Positions 45,400-56,328 of a stretch of DNA of 64,000 nt are shown in pieces. Source of the DNA: Platerodrilus igneus (Eukaryota; Arthropoda; Insecta; Coleoptera; Lycidae); NCBI GenBank assembly GCA_036346225.1, contig JARFIW010001480.1, positions 13,113,001 through 13,177,000 on the forward strand, given 5' to 3'. How positions within the stretch are numbered: position 1 is the first letter of the stretch; each line of letters starts with the position of its first letter. Both the position numbers and the translations under genes were made by a program. The notes below the pieces were generated by a model, which worked only from the letters and a program-made list of their open reading frames with translations, had not been told where the DNA came from and did no database searches.

Positions 45400-46210
45400 T
45401 TAAAGAGTGTGTCTAGAATGAAATTGGAAAATTGAGTGGGGTTTAATCGATAAACGTTCTGTAAAACGATAATCTCGGTGCGTTTTACATACACTAATTT
45501 GACAGAATGCCTTCCGTATGCCTGCTACTACACCAATTTTTCCGTCTCGGAATCTAAGGAGCACAGATGGTAGTAAAGCTAGTAAGTTTACGCCCTTTTC
45601 TAAACAGTTATTTAATGAAATGCCACTTTTGACTATACACGAAGCATCAAACACCGGCCTAATCTTAGTAGTAGCACTATTCAATTTTACTACTGCATGA
45701 TGAGGTAAATAGTAACATGAGTTCCACTTTTCCTATTCAGAAACTGCTTCCATAATTCCTTCTGCTAACCACTCTTTAAAAACCTTATCATACTCGTTTC
45801 ACATTTCGTTTCTTTTCAGTTTTTCTGAGTATGCTCTCAATCTTTTCTCTGAGACAGCCAAGTTATTCTCTAAATTATCAGGACTCAACGTGAATGACAA
45901 TTGCACCTCATATCTACCATCAGCATCCCGTTTGACCGCTTTTACAAAATAGTTTCTAGCCTCTTCTTGAAGCTCAAACTGATTCCGTGTTTCCACTGGA
46001 TCACTAATACCAATACTTTCTAGTTTCCAAAACTCACAACAGAATCGTGGAACATTGACGTCGTACTCGCCGTAGAGAAAGTAGAGTCATCATAACATGG
46101 ATTATATTTACCGGTCAGTGTCCAACCTAACTTCGTTTCAATTGCTGTTAATCCACAGTCTAATTGAACAACCTGACGTGTAAGGAGCTTCCATAAACAT
46201 CTGTGCCAAT
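45400..46210 (-). pseudogene. BEL-2 RT N-terminal half
   Basis: From about 46.2 kb downwards: a QFELQEEARNYFVKAVKRDA block with GRYEVQLSF (RT start), LAVSEKRLRAYSEKL, then past a stop YLPHHAVVKLNSATTKIRPV with FDASC, GISLNNCLEKGVNLLALLPS and IRKAFCQISVCKTHRDY. The first catalytic aspartate position reads AGIRKAF where D-I-x-K-A-F is usual. The frame breaks at the insertion boundary about 45.41 kb. Confidence 0.88.
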
Positions 46211-46212
46211 GA

Positions 46213-46920
46213 TTAACTCAATTTCCGACATCTCTTGGTCTTGGCCACAGATAACAATTTTTTTTCTTTCAGCTCGTTCATCCAAGAACCTTTGCTTACT
46301 TGGTGAATGCTGTTACACAATTTCTTTTCATCCAAGCAATTAATTTTACATTGGTAATTACTATTCATGCCATTGACTTGTACAATGTAGCGCTGGTGTA
46401 ATGTTTCTGCTGTTTTAACTCCACCATACAACCCATGGACAAGCTTAACTCGCCCCACTGCCTTTAGACCTAATTGCTGTGCAGTGTGCGCCAAAATGCT
46501 GGATCTTTGAAAACCACCGTCAATCATAGCCCTGGCATATTTAGAAACATTCCCTGAACTCAACCGAACGACTAATGTTTGCAACAAAATTCCACGTTCG
46601 CAAAACGAATTTATTGAATTAGTTTGTACTACATTATCATCACACTGCTTTGAATCAGAATTGCCTTTCACAGGTACGTCATCTTCACTCTTACTAATTT
46701 CTGGACACATTACTTGTCGATGACGTTTTCTACAATTCTTACAATCGACTCTTAACTCTACAAAACCTAGATACATGACCAGAACCCAAACAGTAAAAGC
46801 ACAATTTTGCTTTTCGAATAGCGTTACGTCGATCATTTAGCTTACTATTGCTAGCTTTACGACAGTTGACCGTTTCGTGCCCTTTAATATTACAAAATGC
46901 ACACACATCCATTTTCAGTT
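46213..46920 (-). pseudogene. BEL-2 zinc knuckles and protease
   Basis: The upstream end (about 46912-46840) gives CAFCNIKGHETVNC, a perfect C-x2-C-x4-H-x4-C knuckle. After a frame change, CFYCLGSGHVSRFC is a second, and CKNCRKRHRQVMC a third C/H motif. The protease follows with YARAMIDGGFQRSSILAHTA, where the active site D-S/T-G reads DGG, then LGLKAVGRVKLVHGLYGG. Downstream, RCRKLS ends the frame at 46213. Confidence 0.82.
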
Positions 46921-46927
46921 TTTCAGA

Positions 46928-47938
46928 TTAATTGGATAAACCTGAAACAGTTGGAACTTTCTCTGACTGCTCATTTTTTAAGTAGAACTTGTTCCTTTTA
47001 TCAACATTAATATTATTGAACCCTTGACTGGCTAATACAATCTTTTGTTCATTGGTAACTTCTTCATTCATAAATTCCAACAATTGCTTGAACATGCTTT
47101 CATCAGGAACTTTAGCTTGACGTCGCCATACCCTTAGTGTGTCTACTGGTAAACATGATTCGACCAAAGATGTCTTTAGAATATCCCAGTAACCAGCTGC
47201 TGATAATGCTAACGATTCTAGCGCCTTTTCTTTACTGAGAACTTCATCATATAGAGAGCCAATCAAGGACTTGTCTTTTGCGGTAATTCTATCAACAATT
47301 AGCGATATAAATTCGCGAACATAGAGCTCAGACAGCAGCTCCTTTTTCCCAAATCTCATTTTTAGAGCTTCAATTACTTTCGGATAGTTCTCGTTAGAAT
47401 GTGGGTAGCCCGCTACTAATTTCTTGGCCTTTAATCCTGGTAACATGCTTTGATCTAAGTACTAAAATTTATCAATTGCATGTAACTTTTGGTCCAAATG
47501 AATCTTTTCAAATTGGGCCCATCAGGGTATCCAATCCTGTAATTCGCCACCAAATTTTCTTAATTCAATCTTCGGTAGTTTGTAACGACCGCCATTTTCC
47601 TGCATAACTACTGATCGCGCTATACTAATACGAGCCTCTAATTCTTTCATACAGCGAGAGTAAGCGCCATGACATGTACTATACATAACTTCATTCACCA
47701 CACCTTCTTTAATTTCCTCTACAATTTTAGCTTCAATATCTTTGCCTGTAATTGAAGCTAAAATCTTTTCACCATAAGCTTGAATTTTTGCAAACCGCTT
47801 TTCTAAAATATCATAACACGCGTTACAACTATCAACGCTCGACTCATTTACACAAACTTTAAGAATATCTTCAAACCGTTGCACGTCAATCTTGAACTGA
47901 GCCCTTAAGGCTGTACGAATTGCTCGTTTCGCTTCCAT
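46928..47938 (-). pseudogene. gag: BEL-2 Gag
   Basis: Two open stretches: 47938-47522 starts MEAKRAIRTALRAQFKIDVQ and ends with PKIELRKFGGELQDWIP, the conserved L-P-K-x-x-L-x-x-F-x-G start of the BEL/Pao Gag core. After a short gap, 47446-46928 continues with MLPGLKAKKLVAGYPHSNEN, YPKVIEALKMRFGKKELLSE and VDTLRVWRRQ. Together they fit the Gag protein that precedes the zinc knuckles. Between 47522 and 47446 an in-frame stop and a frameshift separate them. Confidence 0.88.
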
Positions 47939-48002
47939 GTCTTCTTTTACCAGCTACCAAACCTATTACAACAAACCTGTGACTGCTACTAAACCAAAGC
48001 AG

Positions 48003-48020
48003 ATCACGTCGGGGTCACCA
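48003..48020 (-). promoter_or_regulatory. BEL-2 primer-binding site
   Basis: On the - strand TGGTGACCCCGACGTGAT starts two bases inside the 5' LTR. This TGGTGACC start is common for BEL/Pao primer sites. A stop-rich leader (47939-48002) separates it from Gag. Confidence 0.85.
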
Positions 48021-48022
48021 TA

Positions 48023-48342
48023 TGTTAAGAATTGCGCTTTTCCTGCCCGGAAAAGGCTTCTTCGACTAGTACGTTGTTGGTAGTTGGTATATGTTAATTA
48101 CTATTTTGCTGCCGTGCCTACGCCGTTCTACACGCAGCTTCCAAGACCTTGAATATAACAAGCCATGTTTTATATTCTTTATTACCTTTTTAACTAAAAT
48201 TACTAATTTCTATTTTTTTGACATTGACAGAACCCGAATTTATATTAACAACCACTCTATTCGTTCCAAACGCACTACCAAAAAACGACTGACTTTTGTC
48301 GTGTCGTGTCCACATGTTGAATATTATATATAAGTTTTAGCA
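48023..48342 (-). repeat. BEL-2 5' LTR
   Basis: Same length (320 bp) as the 3' LTR. Ends TTTTAGCA and is followed by the target duplication AAAAC at 48343-48347. Confidence 0.93.
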
Positions 48343-48347
48343 AAAAC

Positions 48348-49576
48348 ACAATTAACATATTATTTCAATAAGAACAATTGTTCCCTTATTGATCACTAAG
48401 TAGTGTAGTATGTTATAACTTTGTGGCATATGAATAATATTTCCCTGTTCGCTTTGTAGATATCCTGTTGTAATAATTGTTTGTGCAATAAAACTTCAAA
48501 CAAACGCCTAGAGGTTGATCCATGTGTCTTGTATGCAGTGAATTTCGTTTTTGCTCCTTGTTAAAAGTCTTTATAAATTGTGTATTGATCGCAATGCATT
48601 TTTTCTTGTTGCTAGCGAACTTAACCACATATCTGGGCCGCGCCACCCTAGTGGCAAACGTGTTTAGTGAACACAGGTGTTACATCAGAAAGGAGGTAAG
48701 TGGAGTTGCGAAAAAGGCGATTTTAATAATAGTATATTAAGTATCAAGGACGGTAAGGCACACATTGAAGGTCGCCGATGTTAGCCGCCCGAGCGAAGCG
48801 AAGACGACTGGCAGAGAAAGGCTTCGGTTGACAATTCTGTGTCAGCATTCTATTTATATAATATTTCTAAATTCAATTGACTGTTGATAGCATCTTCCTG
48901 CCATCTATATCGTTGTTACCTTGGCACTTCGTTTTGTGTTAACCTTCATAATTACAGGTTATCGCTGTGTACTCAAATTTACGATATGTATCTGCATTTA
49001 CAATTACAAATATGATAATAAGCCGTACTTTGCTCTTGTCCTTGTGGATAAGAGGCATTCTTATTTCGATCGTTGTTGGTGAAGGTTGGATTTCTGCCCA
49101 TATCATCGTATTAATTAAGGATTTAAGCAGAACCGACAAATTAATACCGGAGTTTGGCAATTTTGGTTTTATGATTCTAGAATGCCTTTTGCAAGCTTCG
49201 ATTTTTACTTGTAGTGGATTTAAATTCATCATCATCTTTCATAATTAGTGCAGATGTTCGTCATTGAAATCTCAATATTGTAACGTCCTGTTATCTCTAA
49301 ATCAGTTAGTGCGCGTTTAATTGACCTACTAACGTGATTTTTTTTGTTTTTCTCCCTAGGCCATGTCATTGTGTTTGTTCTGCGTATGCTTCTCATTCTG
49401 TTTCTGCTCCTGCCTCCTTTATCTCAAGAACGTTGTCGCACTACCGACTTTATTATTTCTCATTTATTGGCGTTGCGGATCAACTGTCGTTACTCTAGGA
49501 TACCATTCCGGCAGCCTAGGACTTTGACGATCTTTGATGTGAGATAACTACGTACAGAAGCTGATCATTGAGTAAG
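48348..49576. other. gene-free stretch
   Basis: No gene recognised. Several open frames of 60-98 codons occur on both strands, overlapping one another, without motifs. A T-rich run ending ctccctag near 49360 resembles a splice acceptor but nothing supports an exon. Confidence 0.5.
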
Positions 49577-49584
49577 ATTATTCT

Positions 49585-50580
49585 ACGAAGGCGTACAAGG
49601 GTCACAAAAAAATCGCTCCACTTATTTTAATTAAATTTTGACTTCGATGTCGAAATTTAGTTAAATTTCGACTTTGATGTCGAAATTTATTAAATTTTGA
49701 CTTTGATGTCGAAATTTTTTAAATTCGATTTCGATGTCAAAACTTAGTTAAATTTCGACTTCAATCTCGAAATTTATTTAAATTTTGACTTCCATCTCGA
49801 AATTTCTTTAAATTTCAACTTCGATCTCGAAATTTAATTAAATTTCGACTTCGATCTCGAAATTTATTAAATTTCGACTTCAATGTCGAAATTTAGTTAA
49901 ATTTTGGAGCATTTTTCTTCAACAGTCTTAGATAATAATATGATAAATCGATATTGTACCCCAATACAGGGCCGACACCATATTGACTCTGCTCGATTAT
50001 TTTCTATTGGGTTATTTACTTAACCGATAAATTTGGACGAGTTAAGAAAACACTATGCAAGAAGTACGACGTATACCTGTGAACGTTATTGATGAAGTTC
50101 AAAAAGAGTTCAGAGATCGCCTTGGTCATTGTTAGGCCGTCAACGGCTCCCAATTCGAACATTTTGTCCTAATTATTTGATATTTGTTTTCAATTTTTAG
50201 TAGATGTTTGTCTATAGTATAAATTCTATTTTTCGGAAATTCTCATTATGTAGTCCATATTCATATTTACTTCAATGTAAGTAGAAAAAAATGAGTTCCC
50301 AAATCCATAATAAAAATGGTGCTTGTTATTTAACAAAAATATAGATGACGTCATAACTCTCTCAAATATGACCGAAACAATGAAATTACATCAATAAATG
50401 GCAATCTCTATAAATTGTTTGACATGTCTATGTAGTTTTTTAATAATTTGTAGGGTTCCGTACCTTATAAGGTATGACGAAACCTTTATAAGATCACTCT
50501 CGTGTCCGTCCGTTTGTCTGTCACAGAGGTTTTTCTCGAAAACTATGTAACGTAGGAATTTGAAATTTAGCTCAATGCTA
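49585..50580. repeat. left inverted arm of foldback element
   Basis: Reverse complement of 53735-54507 apart from extra minisatellite units on this side. Similarity ends shortly after the phrase gaaatttagctcaatgctag. Confidence 0.88.
49622..49908. repeat. self-complementary minisatellite (31-33 bp units)
   Basis: About nine units of the form ttaaattt(c/t)gactt(c/t)(g/a)at(g/c)tcgaaattta. Within a unit AAATTTCGAC is the exact complement of GTCGAAATTT, so every unit is a small palindrome. Two units remain at the opposite end (about 54400-54466). Confidence 0.92.
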
Positions 50581-51081
50581 GGTCTTTATGTCGCGCACAC
50601 ATATCGACAGTCAGTAAATAAAAAAAGCAAATTTTTAGATTAAAATGGTGGGGGTTAATTCGGTCAAGAAAAAAAAAGTTTTAATAAATGTATCGTGTGA
50701 GTATCATTTGGAAGAGGATTCTGAAAGGCTTCTAAAAATTTTTTTTTATAATTTTTGGTCCAGTAATCTTCATGACCGTCCCCCCCCCCGTTCTCCTACA
50801 TTTCCAAAGCTAAAATTTTGATTTTAATAGGGAAAATAAATATTGAGTCATAGATTATCAAAAAACTTCAGGTTTTTTGAGAGTGTAGTAATTGCTGGGA
50901 AAAAATTTTTTAAACGCAGTATAGACAACGTATTTACTAATGTACCAGTACAATGTGGGACAATATATTCATTTTTCAGATATCACAATCAAATTTGGAT
51001 AAGATTTAAATATACATAAAAAATAAAAACAGCGTAATTTGGTTTATTGATTGCTCACTGTAGTATTGGTACGGAACCCTA
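50451..51081. mobile_element. MITE-like segment with 14-bp inverted ends
   Basis: TAGGGTTCCGTACC at 50451-50464 and GGTACGGAACCCTA at 51068-51081 are exact inverted repeats 631 bp apart. The left end is part of the foldback arm and is mirrored at about 53837-53850, but the right end is not mirrored. No gene inside. It has a ctcgtgtccgtccgtttgtc patch close to the left end, a pattern common in insect elements of this kind. Confidence 0.6.
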
Positions 51082-53734
51082 ATAAGGCGAGCTCTATTCT
51101 CTTTTGATTAACTTTTTTATTTAGTTTATAGAATTTATCCGTTACGTTCGCAAAGCACTACTGTACAATCCCATATTAATATTTGACGTATTAAAGTTGC
51201 AATGGTTGCATTTGAATGCAACCAGCAACCTAAGGGGGCAAGAACATACATTTTGCTCCGGAACCCAGAGTGGTTCTCAGCAGCCCTGCCCATATAACCA
51301 AACGGTTGGCTATAATAACACAGAAGAAAATACGTATTATGCGATATGAAAATGTCTTCCATGATTAATTTGTTTTGTTGTTATCCGCATTCCAATAAAA
51401 CCAACAAAAAAGTAAAAAAATGGTCGACAGAAAAATGGTACATATCTGCAACCATTAAATAAATACCTCAAGCATGTTTTTATTCTATATTAAATAATTT
51501 TTTGTATTACAATTTTTAAAGCAATATGGACTCCTTGAACCGCTCTATAACAACGCTCATGTAATATGAAATAAACACAAGAGTTCTAAAAAATGGGATG
51601 GACAAGAAATCTTGATATTGTTACATACTAAATTCCTCAAAAGGTAAATAGTATGTCTACTCTACCTTATAGGCGGCAGAGCCTCGATAGATTATGAGGG
51701 GTTCCTGTTTGACGTTTAAGCCCAGGGTAAAAAGGATGTTAAATGGCTTTGAGAGAAAAAGGTCCCTCTAAAGAGATTTTTCAGCCAGCTAAGCTTCTTC
51801 AACTTAGGGCAGAGCTATGAGCTAGGGTCGTAAGATGGTATACGATAAAAAAGAAATTTTATTGAACGCCACCGTATCTTTATGAATGTTATAATAAAAA
51901 TCTATCCGAAAATCAGATACGGAAATCTTTGAAGACAAAAAAAAACTTAAGACGAGCAACATATAAAAAAAAATACTTACTTTTGTCTCTGCAATCTGGA
52001 ATGGGAACGACGATCTCGTACTATCTCTACATTAGAGCCTAGTCACTTTATCACCAAAAAAATAGATTGTAAATTAATCCACTAGTCAAACTTATACTTC
52101 AAAAAAAACTTTTAAATTCAACACCAATAATATCTTTCTTCAATACGAAAATTTCATAAATGTGATCGTTTGCTTCTATATAACAATTACTGCTTACTTC
52201 AATAAAAGAAAGCTTTACGACAACTTATCATTATTTCTATTAATTTAAAAATATATATACATTGTTTGTACAAAATTATATGTACGTAGACTTTTGCAAC
52301 AATTTTTTTATTACGATTTAACATTGATCTCTGAGTATTCATGGGACTTTTTAAGTGCATAAGTTAGGTTAATTCTCTATAAGAAATATATGATTTTCAT
52401 TTTTATGTTACAGTTTAATCATGATACTTGAATAGGATCCTGTTCAGTTTACAAAAATTAAGTTAAAAGCTCAAAAATTTTTTTTGTAGATTATAGAACT
52501 ATATTTTTAACAGATATATTTGATGGAATCAAAGGTCAAAAATTACTTATGGCCGGTATTAAGCTGTACTTCAGGTGTACTGTCAAAATATATTATACCC
52601 TATAATTTGGCAAACAATTCTTATCGTATCACATGTTTAGTTATGCAAACATTTTAATATAACCTTGTAACTTCAAAATTATCTTATCGAAATGCCTTGA
52701 AAATAATAAGGACATTTATGCATTATTCAAATATTAAATTCTGAACTAAATTTTAAGTGTATCACTTTAAATAATCATAAAACTTTCACAAAAATTTCGA
52801 GTATCAACTTTAAGTAAACATATATAGAATTTTCTAACATTATTTGTACATCGTAAATGATTGTTTTTTGAAATGAATATAGGCATAAAATTGAGGATGA
52901 CTCACCGCTGAATATCTGCTTGGCGGCCACATTCTTTAAACATCTACGTACTTACAATGATGTATGCGCGCAGTTGATACGGGTGTCCAAGTTTGACCTC
53001 TATACTAACCAAACATATGTGGAAATTTCCACCCTCTCGCCTAGCAACAATTAAAATTGTATCTACAGCACAACCAATATCCAAAAGGGCTGACAATGTG
53101 TCTTTACTTTACTTCAGTATTGTACTTGTCATACAATTAACAACTAAAACGGCTTCTGCGTTCCATAATAGTTATATATACAAAAGTTCCATTGTTCCAC
53201 AATTTGATAAATTACATGTTAATGCTTTAATCTTCAATTATTACTTCAATACTTGAATTAATACTTTAAAACTTAATACGTTAATTAATACTTGAAAATT
53301 GCGCGTAGAAATGTATTCATCTTGATTATACCTAGGTCGATGCTTCAACTAAAGATGAAGCCATGGTAACCGTTGACACCACTTTATTTCTCTCTGGGAC
53401 GGCATGTTTTATCCAAAAAACCTGCAGGCCCACGCTAACACTTGTTATATTGATTACATCCGGATCGAATATGTCCACGAGGCAATTTTAATTATCCAAG
53501 CATGCGCCGGGAAAGGGAATATTGCATCATGATACATACAAATAGAAGAGTTCTTAAAGTTTACTTTGACTATTCAAATGTAGATGGGGCTCTATGTATG
53601 AGTTCGTAATATATTGTTTCTACTAAAATTTATTATTTATTGAATAGGTATGTGGTACAAAAGCGTATATTTAAGAAGCGGAAAATTGTATTCATTACAA
53701 TATTCATTTCTAAAAAACCTAGCATTGTGCCAAA
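51082..53734. other. core of the foldback element, no gene recognised
   Basis: AT-rich. One - strand frame of 75 codons (51135-51362) and a + strand frame of 87 codons (52993-53256) show no motif. No transposase signature was found. Confidence 0.5.
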
Positions 53735-54507
53735 TTTCAAATTCCTACGTTACATAGTTTTCGAGAAAAACCTCTGTGACAGACGAACGGACGGACACGA
53801 GAGTGATCTTATAAAGGTTTCGTTATACCTTATAAGGTACGGAACCCTACAAATTATTAAAAAATTACAAAGACATGTCAAACGATTTATAGAGATTGCC
53901 ATTTATTGATGTAATTTCATTGTTTCGGTCATATTTGAGAGAGTTATGACGTCATCTATATTTTTGTTAAATAGCAACCACCATTTTTATTAAGGATTTG
54001 AGAACTTATTTTTTTCTACTTACATTGAAGTAAATATGAATATAGGCCACATAATGAGCATTTCCAGAAAATAGAATTTATACTATACACAAACATCTAC
54101 TAAAAATTGAAAACAAATATCAAATAATTACAGAAAATGTTTGAATTGGAAGCCGCTGACGACCTTACAATGACCAAAGATGTCTATGAACTCTTTTTGA
54201 ACTTCATTAATAACGTCCACAGGTATACGTCGTACATCTTGCATAGTGTTTTCTTAACTCGTCCAAATTTATCGGTTAAGTAAATAACCCAATAGAAAAT
54301 AATCGAGCAGAGTCAATATTTTGTCGGCCCTGTATTGGGATACAATATCGATTTATAATATTACTATCTAAGACTGTTGAAGAAAAATGCTCCAAAATTT
54401 AACTAAATTTCGACATCGAAATCGAAATTAAAAAATTTTGACATCGAAGTCGAAATTTAACTGAAATAAGTAAAGCGATTTTTTTGGTGGCCCTTCTACG
54501 CCTTCGT
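53735..54507. repeat. right inverted arm of foldback element
   Basis: Starts near caaatttcaaattcctacgt and runs outward to tacgccttcgt. It is inverted relative to the left arm, with few substitutions but shorter minisatellite. Confidence 0.88.
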
Positions 54508-54515
54508 ATTATTCC

Positions 54516-55812
54516 ATGTATTATTATTTGTTAGTGTTTGTGCTTATTTTGTGTCATTGTAGTATTATTATTTTCTCTTACGAGTAGTTAATATTAATAA
54601 TTTCAGCTATTGCTGTTCTTAGGAAGTACATCTACTTCATTCAAAATTCTGTAATACTGATGTACAAAATTTAATATTTAAAACCAGCATTTAGTATATT
54701 TCTAGGCACCCTTTTTACTGCCTAGGGTGATTTATTAAGATTATTAGTGAAATATTTCAACAGTACGTTAAGATATCTAAAATGTACATTTTTGTTAGAG
54801 ATTGCTTTCACTATGTGCTAAATTGAAGCTGAGGTTAGAACACCGAGCACTTAATTTATGGTGCATTTTACGTACTACTACATGCTTTCTTGGCCAAGAT
54901 TATATGAGTACGTGGGTAATTAGTAACATCAAAGTGAGTGGGAAATTAAAAGTTATTCTACCCTGATATGCACTCGCGCGGGGTTACTTACAGTAATATT
55001 TACAAATTTTGTATTTCCTATGTTTGTGTTAATCATAATTGATGTAATATTGAAATTTCGCTAGTATTAAAATTTTTTGTCATTAATTGTTTTTGTGTTC
55101 CGATACGATATTAAAGATAGTTATTTTGTGAAGTTGTGTGTTTTATATTTATGATATGGAAGGGGGTCCTTCGAAGTCTGTTGGAACTAGAACTTTAGGT
55201 TTCTTACGCTCCTTTATTTTTATTAGTTCCTGACGCCTTGGCATTCCCATTTTAGACTCTGATACAATACTGACCTTTATTAATATAATCTGTGCAATAC
55301 ATTTTCTGATCTACCCTGAATTAGAGTCTCGCCTTGACTAAGACGGAACAAAAGTTGTCACAACTCCCAACCCAAAAGCCACTACCTAAGCACTTTTCTA
55401 GTGGCCGTTAACTTTACTGAAATTTTCCGTGACAAGAGCCTTAACGCCCGTGGTGCTTACGGGTGTTTTTCACCTGCCCCTCCCCCTTCAATTATTTTTT
55501 GTACTTGGTACATCTAACACTATTTGGACCTAATCCCAACCAAGTTTATTACCTAATTGAGATTTGTCACTATTACAGTTGATTATTAGTTCAACATCCA
55601 GTCTATGTCATATGAGCTACTAAATTAAAATGTTGCGGCAATTTCAAATCGTAACTACGAATTTGAGTTGCCAGAAATTCAAAGTTGACAGGTGAAGGAA
55701 ATAATCATTTTTTGGAGATGACAATATTAAACACGCCTAGTCACCTGAGCTAGTTATCTGATTATTATTATTTTGACGTTATTTGACGTTTCTAAATAAA
55801 TGTCGTTGTAAA
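54516..55812. other. gene-free stretch
   Basis: No recognisable gene. A short GC-richer patch near 55330-55500 has no open frame of note. Confidence 0.5.
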
Positions 55813-56016
55813 ATGAGTTCAGACAAATACTTTGAATGCACTCCGCCAGAATTGCAAGAAATTGCAGTAAAAGCGACAAAGAATTTGCTGCCGGCTAAGT
55901 CAAAACTAAGATACGAAAAGACCAACAGCACTTCTAACATCAAGTATCCATCTGCTTCAGAAATAACAATAAATAATTATTCACAAGGCATAATAAATAT
56001 TAATTATCATAAATAA
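55813..56016 (+). CDS. short ORF, possible truncated tyrosine-recombinase-type N-terminus
   Basis: Met at 55813 (a second Met at 55783 is in frame upstream) opens a 67-codon frame: MSSDKYFECTPPELQEIAVK, then LLPAKSKLRYEKT, then a serine/asparagine-rich end. The first 37 residues remind me of the N-terminus of transposon-encoded proteins with a phage-integrase-like (tyrosine recombinase) domain, which is common in insect and cnidarian genomes; this is from memory and is not certain. The catalytic domain is absent. The hairpins at 56276-56328 may mark the end of the same element. Confidence 0.35.
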   Translation: MSSDKYFECTPPELQEIAVKATKNLLPAKSKLRYEKTNSTSNIKYPSASEITINNYSQGIININYHK

Positions 56017-56275
56017 TCAAATTTCTGGTTTACTTAGTATTATTTTTTTGTATTTGCTTAGGGAAATAAAGAATAAAAAATATTATTTTGTTAAGCATTC
56101 GTAAATTATTCTTGCATTTAGTTATAAACTTCTATATGATTTGTACATGAAACAACTCAGAATTTCAAAAGCAAAATCTCTGACGTTTCGTTTAAATTTG
56201 TAGTTATAGTAAAAATTAAACAACTGCTTACTGTCAAATGAATATTTTCAAACTTACGACTGCAAGTAAAGATTT

Positions 56276-56328
56276 TACCGCCCTACGGCGGTAATTCTAA
56301 TTTACTGCCCTACTATGAGGGCGGTAAA
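56276..56328. repeat. two adjacent hairpins containing GGCGGTA
   Basis: TACCGCC-CTAC-GGCGGTA (56276-56293) is a perfect 7-bp stem with a 4-base loop. TTTACTGCCC and GGGCGGTAAA (56301-56328) form a 10-bp stem with one T-G pair. The two stems share the core sequence, as in the ends of some mobile elements. Confidence 0.75.

Larger units (their letters stand above)
32740..45405. mobile_element. ~12.7-kb insertion with long inverted arms and Maverick-like module
   Basis: It separates two halves of the BEL-2 reverse transcriptase. The left part (about 33.0-35.2 kb) and the right part (about 43.1-45.1 kb) are inverted copies of each other: both hold tandem repeats near the outside, then a zinc-finger pseudogene, then a block ending near the string tatacggcattcgcaccatcg and its relatives. 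The middle (37.5-39.9 kb) has two unrecognised, broken genes on the - strand. Bases agtgt occur at both junctions and could be a 5-bp target duplication. No integrase, polymerase palm, transposase or capsid gene was recognised. Ends and family are uncertain; size and arms suggest a Maverick/Polinton-related or foldback-type DNA element. Confidence 0.7.
31600..48342 (-). mobile_element. BEL/Pao LTR retrotransposon (BEL-2), split by a 12.7-kb insertion
   Basis: Two 320-bp LTRs (31600-31919 and 48023-48342, about 12 differences) begin TG, end CA, and are flanked by the 5-bp duplication AAAAC (31595-31599 and 48343-48347). On the - strand the order from 48 kb downwards is primer site, Gag, zinc knuckles, protease and RT; the RT breaks at about 45.41 kb and resumes at about 32.74 kb. 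RNase H and integrase are mostly deleted; only the polyprotein end remains before the polypurine tract TTTAAAGGTAGGAGCA at the 3' LTR. The LTR and duplication match shows that both halves belong to one insertion. Confidence 0.93.
49585..54507. mobile_element. foldback-type DNA element with long inverted arms (4.9 kb)
   Basis: Both ends read inward ACGAAGGCGTA, then aaaaaaatcgct a few bases on, a minisatellite and a long arm with the same content (tggagcatttttcttcaaca, gttaagaaaacactatgcaa, aatggcaatctctata, tagggttccgtaccttataa). The arms run about 49585-50580 and 53735-54507. Flanking bases ATTATTCT (49577-49584) and ATTATTCC (54508-54515) look like an 8-bp target duplication with one mismatch. 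No transposase is seen in the middle, so it is non-autonomous. An 8-bp duplication is usual for hAT and P elements; Drosophila foldback elements, with tandem repeats in long arms, give 9 bp. Confidence 0.88.

Noticed and set aside
32740..45405. complete Maverick/Polinton or endogenous virus
   Set aside because: No integrase, polymerase palm, packaging ATPase, protease or capsid gene could be read. Only a polymerase-associated N-terminal block resembles that group, so only a related or derived element is claimed.
31600..48342. two unrelated BEL fragments
   Set aside because: Equal-length LTRs, identical AAAAC flanks and complementary RT halves show one element.
48967..49547. host exon with splice acceptor near 49360
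   Set aside because: A T-rich tract ending in tag is common by chance in this composition, and the adjoining frames have no homology or paired donor.
49622..49908. CRISPR-like array
   Set aside because: Units follow each other without unique spacers and the organism is eukaryotic. It is a palindromic minisatellite.
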